Shown here: in pieces, positions 40,672 to 49,407 of the stretch | How positions within the stretch are numbered: position 1 is the stretch's first letter | How the letters are laid out: each line of letters begins with the position of its first letter | Assembly (NCBI RefSeq): GCF_009937975.1 | Contig: NZ_AP018441.1 | Location: forward strand, 2,418,001 to 2,482,000 | Length of the DNA: 64,000 bases | Origin: Undibacterium sp. YM2 | GTDB lineage: Bacteria; Pseudomonadota; Gammaproteobacteria; Burkholderiales; Burkholderiaceae_D | Reading direction: 5' to 3' | Notes under the pieces: model-generated | Told to the model about the DNA's origin: nothing | The model's input: only the letters and a program-made list of their open reading frames with translations | Database searches by the model: none | Translations under genes and position numbers: made by a program

Positions 40672-42059
40672 CTAAGCGTTGAATAGAGCCTGAAGTTGCC
40701 CCAAGCTTTCGGGAATGCTGCATTTTTCGGCAATATCTTGTTGTAAAAATGAAACGATTCGGTCGCGCAGGCGGATTGCCTCATCCAGTAGTGGGTCTGA
40801 TCCCGGTGAATAGGCGCCTACGCTAATCAAATCACGGCTGCGTTCGTAACGGGAATACAGCTGTTTAAGTCTTCTTGACAGCGCCTGGTGTTCCGGTGAT
40901 GTAATGCTGTGCATGGCACGGCTGATCGATTGCTCTATATCGATAGCGGGATAATGCCCGCTTTCAGCCAGGGTCCGGTTCAGGACGATATGACCATCCA
41001 GAATGGCCCTTGCGGCATCTGCTATCGGATCCTGCTGATCATCACCTTCGGTCAGGACAGTATAAAAGGCTGTGATTGAGCCGCCACCAGATTTGCCATT
41101 GCCCGCTCTTTCTACCAGGACTGGCAGCTTGGCAAATACGGATGGCGGGTAACCCTTGGTCGCTGGTGGTTCGCCTATGGCCAGGGCAATTTCCCTTTGT
41201 GCCATTGCATAGCGCGTCAGTGAATCCATGATCAGCAATACACTACGGCCCTGATCCCTAAAATATTCAGCGATGGTGGTCGCGTAGGCAGCGCCCTGCA
41301 GGCGCATCAGGGGCGGGGCATCGGCTGGTGCTGCCACCACGACTGAGCGTGCCAGGCCTTCGGCACCAAGAATTTGTTCGATGAATTCTTTCACCTCACG
41401 ACCCCGTTCACCTATCAGGCCAACCACGATGATGTCGGCGGCGGTATAGCGCGCCATCATGCCCAGCAAGACGCTTTTACCCACGCCAGAACCGGCAAAC
41501 AGACCCAGGCGCTGGCCCTTGCCGACGCTGAGCATGCTATTGATGGCGCGGACGCCCACGTCCAGCGTTTCAACGATAGGAGCGCGCTCCAGCGGATTAT
41601 AGATACGCGCACCCAGGGGGCTGATTCGTGGGTGCCGAGCGGGCCCAGGGTATCAAGAGGGCGGCCATTACCATCCAGCACGCGACCCAGTAATTCGTAA
41701 CCTACTGGTAGATGACGGCTACGGTCACTAGGTCGGCGACGTGGGTGATTGACGATTTCATGTGCTTCAGGTTCCGCCGGGAAGACCGGTGCTCCTGGTG
41801 TGACGCCGTCAAGATCACTATGTGGCATCAGGAATAACCTGTCGCCATCAAAACCGACTACTTCGGCATCTATCTTTGCACCACTTTGTAAATGGATGGC
41901 GCAGGCGCTACCTACTGGCAAGCGCAAGCCAACTGCTTCCATGACCAGACCCGTGACCCGGGTGACGCGGCCAGACATGGAGGTAGTCTGTACATGCGAA
42001 ATCTGTTCCCGGCTTAAACTGAGCCTGGATTTCCAGTCATTGATGAAGGTATCCTGCAT
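40672..42059 (-). pseudogene. fliI: Flagellar export ATPase FliI, split by a -1 frameshift
   Basis: ATPase of flagellar type III export, homologous to F1-beta. The 5' part (from ATG 42059; TTG 42068 also possible) reads normally to [10 protein letters not shown]; the 3' part, in another frame, gives [18 protein letters not shown], Walker [14 protein letters not shown], and [16 protein letters not shown] through the normal C-terminus. One more C in the minus-strand CCCCC run (plus-strand GGGGG, 41616-41620) joins them as [15 protein letters not shown]. No other defect is visible. It overlaps the fliH end region and precedes fliJ. Confidence 0.88.
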
Positions 42060-42064
42060 GCGTA

Positions 42065-42745
42065 TCAATCTGTTTTGTAGTCACTGATTTGCATACTGTC
42101 GAGTAGCTTTTTCCAGCGGGTGGAATAACTGGCATCCACCAGGTTATGCTGGGTGACCAGCTTGCAGCCACCACGTTCCATATTGGTGTCAGACACGATG
42201 CGCCAACCATCTTCAGACAGAGCTTCTCCCAGCTGATTTTTTACCATTGCTACGTCATCAGGGTGAAGCAGAATTTGCGCTGGCTGCTGTACGCTGGCCA
42301 GCTGTGCAATGGCTTCTTCGACGATGGGCAGGATCACGGTAGGGTCGCTATCCAGTTTGGCCTTGAGCATGGCTTGCGCCATGTCCATGGCCAGATGCAT
42401 CAGCTCATTTCCCATTTGTTGCGACGCTGAATGCAATTGCTCTGAAAATGCTTGCGCCATTTGTTGCAGGGCCAGGATTTCCAGTTGCACTTGTTCCATG
42501 GTTTCTGCATAAGCAGTTTCCTGGCCATCTTTCAGGCCACGCTCATAAGCTTCTTTATAGCCCGCAGCAAATCCTTCCTGCTTTGCAGCTTCCCTGGCAT
42601 GTTCTGCTTCCAGGCGTTGCCGTGCAGCGACCTGAGCGTTCGCAGCCTTGACTTCTTCGACCTGGGCTGGCCGGTTATCGCCAAACGAAGCCATTTCCCA
42701 GCGCTGGAAAGCAGTCATGTCACCACTGCGCGTGGCATTAGACAT
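42065..42745 (-). CDS. fliH: Flagellar assembly protein FliH
   Basis: Negative regulator and escort of FliI. It has 226 residues from ATG 42745 (MSNATRSGDMTAFQRWEM), which overlaps the fliG end by 8 bases; a start at 42766 is also possible. Ala/Glu/Gln-rich helices with several GxxxA/G-type repeats in the middle (GFAAGYKEAYERGLKDG) are typical of FliH. Confidence 0.93.
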   Translation of the reverse strand: MSNATRSGDMTAFQRWEMASFGDNRPAQVEEVKAANAQVAARQRLEAEHAREAAKQEGFAAGYKEAYERGLKDGQETAYAETMEQVQLEILALQQMAQAFSEQLHSASQQMGNELMHLAMDMAQAMLKAKLDSDPTVILPIVEEAIAQLASVQQPAQILLHPDDVAMVKNQLGEALSEDGWRIVSDTNMERGGCKLVTQHNLVDASYSTRWKKLLDSMQISDYKTD

Positions 42746-43733
42746 AGGCGTCCTCACCTTTTGCACCTAACATGATTTGTCCTTCATCAGCCAGACGTCT
42801 GACGATGAGCAGGATTTGTTTTTGCTGTGCTTCCACTTCTGACAAACGTACCGGACCTTTGGATTCCAGGTCTTCGCGCATCATTTCAGCCGCACGTTGC
42901 GACATATTCTTGAAGATTTTTTCGCGCATGTCCTGGTTTGCACCTTTCAGTGCCACGATCAGGGAGTCGGACTGTACTTCGCGCAACAGCAACTGTATAC
43001 CCTTGTCATCAATCTCAAGAATGTTATCAAAGACAAACATCTCATCCATGATTTTTTCAGCCATGTCGCCATCATATTTGCGCAGATTGTCCATGACTGA
43101 AGCCTCATTCTCGCCACTCATGAAGTTCAGGATTTCTGCAGCAGCGCGTACGCCACCTATGGATTTTTTCTTCAGGCTTTCATTGCCGGTCAGCAGCTTG
43201 GTCAATACATCGTTCAGTTCGCGTAAGGCAGTTGGCTGGATACCATCCAGGGTAGCAATACGCAGCACGATGTCATTGCGCAGGCGTTCAGTAAACTGAT
43301 TCAGGATTTCGCAAGCCTGGTCACTTTCCAGATGAACCAGGATGGTGGCGATAATTTGTGGATGCTCATTCTTGATCAGCTCTGCGACTGAGGGCGAATC
43401 CATCCACTTCAGGCTTTCTATGCCGCTGGCATCTTTGCCACCGAGGATACGGTTTAATAAAGAAGCTGCCTTGTCGTCACCCAGGGCTTTGGTCAGCACG
43501 TTGCGGATGTATTCGTCTGAATCCAGACCCACCGAGGAACTGAGGTCGGCCGCTGCCTTGAATTCTTCCAGCACCTTGGCGATGGCCTCATGCGGGATGG
43601 CACCAATCGCAGCCATGGCTGCACCGATTTTTTGCACTTCGCGTGGCCCAAGATATTTCATGACCTCGGCAGCACCATCTTCACCCAGTGCCAACATCAG
43701 GGTGGCGGCTTTTTGGACTCCATCTTCACTCAT
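42738..43733 (-). CDS. fliG: Flagellar motor switch protein FliG
   Basis: Rotor protein that interacts with the MotA stator. It has 331 residues. The EHPQIIATILVHL motif (near 125) and the C-terminal charged torque helix (LLREVQSDSLIVALKGA) are conserved. It overlaps fliF by 8 bases. Confidence 0.97.
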   Translation of the reverse strand: MSEDGVQKAATLMLALGEDGAAEVMKYLGPREVQKIGAAMAAIGAIPHEAIAKVLEEFKAAADLSSSVGLDSDEYIRNVLTKALGDDKAASLLNRILGGKDASGIESLKWMDSPSVAELIKNEHPQIIATILVHLESDQACEILNQFTERLRNDIVLRIATLDGIQPTALRELNDVLTKLLTGNESLKKKSIGGVRAAAEILNFMSGENEASVMDNLRKYDGDMAEKIMDEMFVFDNILEIDDKGIQLLLREVQSDSLIVALKGANQDMREKIFKNMSQRAAEMMREDLESKGPVRLSEVEAQQKQILLIVRRLADEGQIMLGAKGEDAYV

Positions 43734-45417
43734 TGCTGACCCATGCCTTTACTACGTTAGCTACAATTCGGGGATCGTCTTTTGCCAGTTGTTTCGCCAT
43801 TTCCAGGTTCATTTCATAGCTGGAACCATGCCTGGTATTTTGCAATTCTGCTTCTTTCGATAAATTCACAATGGCAGCTTCTTCTTCCTCTTTTTCTGCT
43901 TCTTCCTGAGCGCGTTTTTCAGCTTCGATTGCTTCCAGGGTTTCTTTGTCCTTGCCCATCATCTTAAGTAACATGGGTTTCAGGAAGCCAAAAAACAAGT
44001 AGGCAAGGACGATGGCAACACCTATGTATTTGGCGATTTCCTTAGCCGTTTGCAATACATCAGGCTGTTTCCACAGTGGTAAATCTACTATAGGCTCTTT
44101 TTCAGGGCTGGCAAAGGGGCTGTTGACTACGTTCAATGTGTCGCCCCTGTCTTTGTTGAAGCCCATGGCCTCTCTGGTCAAATCAGTGATCTGGGTTTTT
44201 TCTATGTCTGTCAAAGGACGTGTTGTGGTCTTGCCATTTTTGTCTGTTTCTGTTTTGTAATTGATGACCACCGCGACAGACAGACGTTTCACACCGCCCA
44301 TGGGTTGCTGGGTATAGCGTATGGTCTTATCGACTTCAAAGTTCATGGTGGAGTCTTTTTGCATCAGGCCAGCGTTGGATGCCGCACTCTGCGTATTGGC
44401 AGCACCGCTGGCGACGATAGGTGCTGTCGCCGGGACAGGCGGCTGATTGCTCAATGCCCCAGGGATGCCAGACGGATTGCCTGCTTTGTTGTACGACTCG
44501 CTGGTTTGCTGGCTGCGGATGGCAGAAGCTTCCGGCGGTGAATTAGGTTTGTACGTTTCAGCAGCTTGTTCTGAGCGGGAGAAGTCGATGTCTGCGGTCG
44601 CTTCGGCACGCACATTATTTGCACCTACAATCGGTGAAATAATCGACTCTATGCGCTTGATAATGTTTTGCTGATATTCCTGCACATATTTGAGTTGTGA
44701 GGGATCAAGGCTGTTATTTGCCATTTGCTTGGCAGGATCGGACAGCAAATTACCATTCTGATCGACAATAGTGACATTCTTGGCAGATAACTCAGGCACG
44801 CTACTGGCCACCAGGTGAATGATGGCGCTGACTTGCTGCTGATCAAGCACACGGCTGGGGTAGAGATTCAATAAAACCGAGGCAGTTGGTTTTTGCTGAT
44901 CGCGGATGAAAACCTGTGATTTGGGAATGGCCAGATGTACGCGCGCAGTCTGGACGGCAGAGACCGCCTGAATGGAACGGGCCAGTTCGCCTTCCAGTGC
45001 ACGCTGGAAATTCACTTGCTCCAGAAACTGTGAGATACCCAGCTTCTGGTTTTCCATCAATTCAAAACCGACATTGCCGCCCTTGGGCAAACCTTGTGAA
45101 GCCAGTTTCAGGCGTGCATCGTGCACCTGGCTGGCAGGGACGAGAATGGCATTACCACCTTCAGAATATTTGTAAGGAATGTTTAACTGTTGCAATGAGG
45201 CAACGATAGCGCCGCCATCCCTGTCATTAAAATTGGAAAACAAGACTTTGTAGTCAGGAGTCTGGCTCCATAGCCAGACGCCAACCATGATGGCCAAAGT
45301 AATGGCTGCGCCTACACCCAGAAGGATATTGCGCGTGGCAGGCGTCTGCGGCAAGCCAAATATGCCTGGCAAGGCAGGGCCAGGCGGGGCCATTGCTATA
45401 TTTTCTGCGGTTGCCAT
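43726..45417 (-). CDS. fliF: Flagellar MS-ring protein FliF
   Basis: Builds the inner-membrane MS ring. It has 563 residues with membrane segments near 27-47 and 460-480, the YscJ/FliF lipoprotein-like ring domain (FNDRDGGAIVASLQQLNIPYKYSEGG) and the C-terminal FliG-binding tail. It is the first gene of the minus-strand fliF-K set, divergent from fliE with 202 bases between starts. Confidence 0.97.
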   Translation of the reverse strand: MATAENIAMAPPGPALPGIFGLPQTPATRNILLGVGAAITLAIMVGVWLWSQTPDYKVLFSNFNDRDGGAIVASLQQLNIPYKYSEGGNAILVPASQVHDARLKLASQGLPKGGNVGFELMENQKLGISQFLEQVNFQRALEGELARSIQAVSAVQTARVHLAIPKSQVFIRDQQKPTASVLLNLYPSRVLDQQQVSAIIHLVASSVPELSAKNVTIVDQNGNLLSDPAKQMANNSLDPSQLKYVQEYQQNIIKRIESIISPIVGANNVRAEATADIDFSRSEQAAETYKPNSPPEASAIRSQQTSESYNKAGNPSGIPGALSNQPPVPATAPIVASGAANTQSAASNAGLMQKDSTMNFEVDKTIRYTQQPMGGVKRLSVAVVINYKTETDKNGKTTTRPLTDIEKTQITDLTREAMGFNKDRGDTLNVVNSPFASPEKEPIVDLPLWKQPDVLQTAKEIAKYIGVAIVLAYLFFGFLKPMLLKMMGKDKETLEAIEAEKRAQEEAEKEEEEAAIVNLSKEAELQNTRHGSSYEMNLEMAKQLAKDDPRIVANVVKAWVSNE

Positions 45418-45619
45418 AGTTCACCTTGTACTAAGTAATGTGTCAGCGGATTGCATGCTTGCTATTCCAGATATGGTTTTTTCCTTGATAGCGATTTTCC
45501 ACTTAATTACTAAAATCAAACGCAGGAAAAACGATGCCTTTACAGTTCTTTTCCAAGCTCCCGTTTGCCATCTGGCTGTTAATGTAGCAAATGTGAAAGT
45601 CCACAATATAGGTGATCAA

Positions 45620-45973
45620 ATGAAAATGGGGGGCATAGACGCCAGTCGGATAGAAGCCATGGTTGCGCAATTAAAGGCAACTGCGGCCAGGATGGAGGCA
45701 GGCTCGGGCCTGGGAGTAAGCCCGGCAGATGGTGCAGCACCGCCTGGCAGGCTGGATTTTGCAGAGGCTTTGAAGGCCTCGCTGGAGAGTGTGAATGAGT
45801 CGCAGGTCAGCTCGCAGCAACTGGGGCAAAAGTTTGCCATGGGCGATGATAAGGTCAGTTTGTCCGACGTCATGATTTCCATGCAAAAAGCCAATATCTC
45901 ATTCCAGACCACCGTGCAGGTCAGGAACAAGCTGGTATCGGCGTATCACGACATCATGAACATGCAGATATAG
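45620..45973 (+). CDS. fliE: Flagellar MS-ring/rod adaptor FliE
   Basis: Joins MS ring to rod. It has 117 residues from ATG 45620, preceded by AGGTG at 45610-45614; the longer in-frame upstream sequence lies inside the divergent promoter region and fliF and is not coding. The C-terminal FLE motif SLSDVMISMQKANISFQTTVQVRNKLVSAY is intact. The divergent fliE/fliF arrangement is as in E. coli. Confidence 0.95.
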   Translation: MKMGGIDASRIEAMVAQLKATAARMEAGSGLGVSPADGAAPPGRLDFAEALKASLESVNESQVSSQQLGQKFAMGDDKVSLSDVMISMQKANISFQTTVQVRNKLVSAYHDIMNMQI

Positions 45974-46040
45974 CTTCCCGGTAAGACTTGCAGCAGGCTA
46001 GCCTCTGGCACCTGTATCTTGCCTGGGTTTGAAAAAATTA

Positions 46041-46064
46041 GGCCCGATTGCTGGAAATCGGGCC
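46041..46064. terminator. Bidirectional terminator between fliE and ycgR
   Basis: GGCCCGATT (46041-46049) and AATCGGGCC (46056-46064), 9 perfect pairs with a 6-base loop. On the minus strand it is followed by TAATTTTTT (strong, for ycgR); on the plus strand by CTGTCTTTG (weaker, for fliE). Confidence 0.85.
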
Positions 46065-46117
46065 CTGTCTTTGTAACTATCTGACTGACTGTTTAGTTAA
46101 TTGTTTAGCTAATTTTC

Positions 46118-46879
46118 TTAGCGTATGCCAGTCAACTTGGCATTGCGTTCCCGTTCCAGTTTCATGATGTAGCGCTGTACGCTTGCCAGGACGCTATTTG
46201 ACATGTTAATGAACTGGCAGCCGAGGCGGCGGTTTGATTTTCCATTCAGCAGAACCAAATCCTGAGAATTGCGGATTTGCAGTATCACATCCACCAGGCC
46301 TATGGTTGGCAAATCCAGTTTGCAATGCTCATAGATGGTGCCTATGGTGCTATCGAGGACTTTTCTTTCATCCAGTATAGCTATGCCACCACAACTGATA
46401 TCTACCAGGGCAAGTTTCAGTGTTTCCTGATGCCCCTCCAGATGTACTGGTATCAGCGCGCGGATGGGGTTGGATAGCGGAGTGTTGATACGATAATATT
46501 CGCGCCTTTGCAGGCGTATCATACTTGCCGGTATCTCAAACTGCAGTGCAGGGCGGTCTTCAAACTCTATGCGTTCAAGATTAGATGCAGAAAATTGTAT
46601 GCTGATTCTGTCGAGCAGGCCTTCAAACGACACCCTTGGTGCTTCAACGATGCGTTGATTTGCCAATTGACCAGGGGCGCTGTCTATGATCACCAGATTG
46701 CTGCTGTCATCGACATCAAGTATGGAGGTAATGAATACTTCCGAGCCATTATTGATCAACATGCTGATCAATTGCTTGCTTTCTTTCAGGCCGCGCAGCA
46801 AACCGATGATTTCCCGACGGGAATCAACTTGAAACGGGCTTTGATTTTCTGTACCCAGACTCGGAGGTGTCGATGGCAT
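46118..46879 (-). CDS. ycgR: Flagellar brake protein YcgR (PilZ)
   Basis: C-di-GMP effector that slows flagellar rotation. It has 253 residues from ATG 46879 (MPSTPPSLGTENQSPF); a longer frame reaching 47032 would overlap the previous gene by 116 bases and is less likely. The N-terminal YcgR domain is followed by PilZ motifs RREYYRINT (RxxxR) and ALVDISCGGIAI (D/NxSxxG), so c-di-GMP binding is expected. Confidence 0.93.
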   Translation of the reverse strand: MPSTPPSLGTENQSPFQVDSRREIIGLLRGLKESKQLISMLINNGSEVFITSILDVDDSSNLVIIDSAPGQLANQRIVEAPRVSFEGLLDRISIQFSASNLERIEFEDRPALQFEIPASMIRLQRREYYRINTPLSNPIRALIPVHLEGHQETLKLALVDISCGGIAILDERKVLDSTIGTIYEHCKLDLPTIGLVDVILQIRNSQDLVLLNGKSNRRLGCQFINMSNSVLASVQRYIMKLERERNAKLTGIR

Positions 46880-46916
46880 ATTTTTATGATCACATTGTAA
46901 AATTGGGGCTGTTTTT

Positions 46917-47228
46917 TTATTGTCGCCCTGAAGTCTCCGAAATTGTCCCAGACTTTTCCGTATCAATATGGTAAAGCCAAGCGAGCAGTTCTGCAACTGC
47001 CCGATACAGGGCAGGGGGAATATCGCGGTCAAGATCCACCTTCATGAGCAAAGAAACCAGCTCTTTGGACTGGTGCACATGGACCCCATGCTCTTTTGCC
47101 CTGGCAATGATTTCTTCGGCAATCAGTCCTTTGCCCTTGGCAACTACCTTAGGCGCGGCATCACCATTCTGGTAAGCCAGCGCAACGGCGTTTTGTACTG
47201 GTTTGAGAGGTGGATCAGCTGCGCTCAT
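46917..47228 (-). CDS. Small FlhB C-terminal-domain homologue (FlhX-like)
   Basis: 103 residues matching the cytoplasmic end of FlhB/EscU export-switch proteins (NAVALAYQNGDAAPKVVAKGKG, EIIARAKEHGVHV, IPPALYRAVAELLAWLY), with no membrane domain. The NPTH self-cleavage motif of full FlhB is missing, since the protein starts just after it. Such free FlhB-CC homologues can support export switching in some bacteria. It overlaps the end of the FliK-like gene by 14 bases, suggesting a functional pair. Confidence 0.85.
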   Translation of the reverse strand: MSAADPPLKPVQNAVALAYQNGDAAPKVVAKGKGLIAEEIIARAKEHGVHVHQSKELVSLLMKVDLDRDIPPALYRAVAELLAWLYHIDTEKSGTISETSGRQ

Positions 47229-48546
47229 TTTTATTCACCACAAAAGACATCAGCGGTGAACCGGCCACCTGCATCGCAGTTGCCAGTTCACTTGCATGAT
47301 CCTTCAGGGCGGAGACAGTGGTACTTTGCTCAGCCCGTAAGGACAGGCCCAGATTACTTGACTGCAGATTGATGATGGCCGTGACTGGCCCCAAGTTAGG
47401 CAAATCAAAACGAACCACCGATTGCCAGTTTACGTTCTCAATATCTTGCTGATTGCGCTCCCCCTGGCTTTCTTTTTTAATTTCCCATTCGATTTTTTGT
47501 CCGGGGAAAAGCTCTCCTTGCCATCGTACGATATTTTGCTCCAGAACATTTAGTTGCTGGTGAATTATTTGGCCCATTTCTTTGTTGGCCGGGTTTAAAG
47601 CTGAAGCAGAGGTGCTGGCGGTGGCATCAGAAGAGGCAATTTGAGATTGAGGCTCAGCCCTGATGTCATTAATAGGACGTTTACCCTGTGCCCATTCTGC
47701 AACATGTGACTCATAAAACAAACCACTGGTGTTGATCTGGTGCTGGAGCTTGCTGGCGGTGGCGCTTGTGTCTTTCAATTCCGCTGCTGTCGCGACGACC
47801 GGGGTTTGGCTGGCAATACTCAGTTTCTCCCCTTGACTGGGAGTTGCCTGCAAAATTTGTGTAATAAATTTCCCGGTGCTGCTCAATGATGTTGGGGCGC
47901 TGCTCAGATGGTCTGGTGTCGTATCAAAGGCGTTGTTATTGCCGGGGATGAGCTTACCGTTGATTTCTGTCGGTTTGGCCGTGGTTACTTCCTGTGGGCC
48001 GACCTTGGGTGAGTTGACAGTGGCGTCGTTGCTGATCTTCTTGCCAGCTTCATTTACTGACAAACTGACTATACTCGAAGTATCGGCTTTGGCACCTGTT
48101 TCTGGAGTGACTGGCCTGCTGGCAGTTTGAAGGCCTGGAGTATCTACCTCGTCAGTTGCCGCACCCAGATAATTACTGGACTGGAGTTGCGGGCGCTTTT
48201 CTGCGCCTGTTGCGTAGTTTTGCGGTAGCGGGGTAGGGAAATGGGCGTCCCCGTCATGTTCCAGCAGAAATGTGGGGCGGGGTTCGGTCGCGATCAGGCG
48301 CAGTGGAATCTGGTCGCCTGTTTTACTGCCTTCGGGCAGCATCATCTTAGCGGTAATGCCTGCCACTCTGACGGTAAAACTGCCGTCCATTAACTTTGAC
48401 AGGATTTCACCCTTGAGCAATTGCCCGGTAACCAGCTGCGCCAGTTTGGGGGTGATGTCCTGCCGGGTTTCGTTAATGGACAGTGCTGCTGCCGGTGCCT
48501 CGATATTGGCAACTGGTTTGGACAGAATATCGAGCCGGGTCGCCAT
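47215..48546 (-). CDS. Second FliK-like flagellar hook-length control family protein
   Basis: 443 residues with no close match to the canonical fliK 7 kb away except in the C-terminal Flg_hook-type region (QKIEWEIKKE, NWQSVVRFDLPNLGPVTAIINLQ, GLSLRAEQ). The N-terminus begins with a helical QLVTGQLLKGEILSKLMDG segment; the middle is Ser/Thr/Pro-rich and likely disordered. It is 5 bases after fliT. It may be a ruler variant or a partner of the following FlhB-like gene; function is inferred from fold and context. Confidence 0.78.
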   Translation of the reverse strand: MATRLDILSKPVANIEAPAAALSINETRQDITPKLAQLVTGQLLKGEILSKLMDGSFTVRVAGITAKMMLPEGSKTGDQIPLRLIATEPRPTFLLEHDGDAHFPTPLPQNYATGAEKRPQLQSSNYLGAATDEVDTPGLQTASRPVTPETGAKADTSSIVSLSVNEAGKKISNDATVNSPKVGPQEVTTAKPTEINGKLIPGNNNAFDTTPDHLSSAPTSLSSTGKFITQILQATPSQGEKLSIASQTPVVATAAELKDTSATASKLQHQINTSGLFYESHVAEWAQGKRPINDIRAEPQSQIASSDATASTSASALNPANKEMGQIIHQQLNVLEQNIVRWQGELFPGQKIEWEIKKESQGERNQQDIENVNWQSVVRFDLPNLGPVTAIINLQSSNLGLSLRAEQSTTVSALKDHASELATAMQVAGSPLMSFVVNKNERS

Positions 48547-48551
48547 AAAAA

Positions 48552-48887
48552 TCAGGCTGAACTACCTGCACCATACGCATTGGATAATTTTCTGTTGGTA
48601 CTGGAGTTTTTCATCAGGTCTGACAACTGCGCCATCCATGGCTCGGTAATGTCGCGAATTTCCTTGTCGTCGGCAAGAATTTTCTTGATGATGCGGACTT
48701 TTTTGTCACGCATGTCTGCGGGCAGATCAAAAGGGATTTCGCTTTCACGTATGGTTTGTACGCGGCTGGAGCAGTCATTTTCCAGTTGTTCCAGCAATTC
48801 CCAATTTCCTGAGCGCGCAGCTTCCAGCATATTGCCTGTAATCACGGCAACATTTTCATACAATGAGATCAGTTCCAGACTATTCAT
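48552..48887 (-). CDS. fliT: FliT-like flagellar export chaperone
   Basis: 111-residue helical protein with the FliT-type start (LELISLYENVAVITGNMLEAARSG) and a later helical pair. Chaperone for FliD and regulator of FlhDC in enterics. Sequence conservation is modest; the fliD-fliS-fliT order makes the call likely. It lies 6 bases after fliS. Confidence 0.85.
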   Translation of the reverse strand: MNSLELISLYENVAVITGNMLEAARSGNWELLEQLENDCSSRVQTIRESEIPFDLPADMRDKKVRIIKKILADDKEIRDITEPWMAQLSDLMKNSSTNRKLSNAYGAGSSA

Positions 48888-48893
48888 CTTGAT

Positions 48894-49364
48894 TCAAGCC
48901 TCAACAAAGTTGGCAGGACGAGGGGACAATGGGTCGATATTCATTTTGGGTGCTTCCGCAGCAGGTTCGTTGCTGGGGGCAATTGCTTCCCATGAAGATT
49001 TTAAATCCCTTAATAGATTTTTTACTTCATTGAGCATGTCATCGTTATTGTCCAGATTGGCGCGAATCAAACGGGCACTCATATATTCGTAAAGGGCATC
49101 AAGATTATTGGCTATTTCACCACCGGCCTTCTTGTCCAGGCTGGCGCGCAGTCCGTTTTCGATAATGGCGATAGCTTTCGAAATTGACTGACCTTTAGAG
49201 GCTATTTCACCATTGCTGAGGTGCTGCGATGCATTGGAGATCGCTACGATTGCTCCTTCAAAAAGCATCACGATCAATTTATGGGGACTGGCAGCAATCA
49301 CGCCAGTCTCTATGCCTACTTTTGCGTAGGCATTTGCACCACGTACTTGAGATGAGCCAAACAT
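48894..49364 (-). CDS. fliS: Flagellin export chaperone FliS
   Basis: Binds the flagellin C-terminus to keep it unfolded for export. It has 156 residues with the family motifs YAKVGIETGVIAASPHKLIVMLFEGA and LDALYEYMSARLIRANLDND. A Pro/Ala-rich tail extends beyond the usual 130-140 residues. It is 43 bases after fliD. Confidence 0.96.
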   Translation of the reverse strand: MFGSSQVRGANAYAKVGIETGVIAASPHKLIVMLFEGAIVAISNASQHLSNGEIASKGQSISKAIAIIENGLRASLDKKAGGEIANNLDALYEYMSARLIRANLDNNDDMLNEVKNLLRDLKSSWEAIAPSNEPAAEAPKMNIDPLSPRPANFVEA

Positions 49365-49407
49365 AGCGATTAATCCTCTCTGATATTATTGGTACTGCTA
49401 ACTTCGT

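Noticed and set aside
45287..45619. Upstream extension of fliE into fliF
   Set aside because: Overlaps the divergent fliF gene and promoter region; the family start and ribosome-binding site are at 45620.
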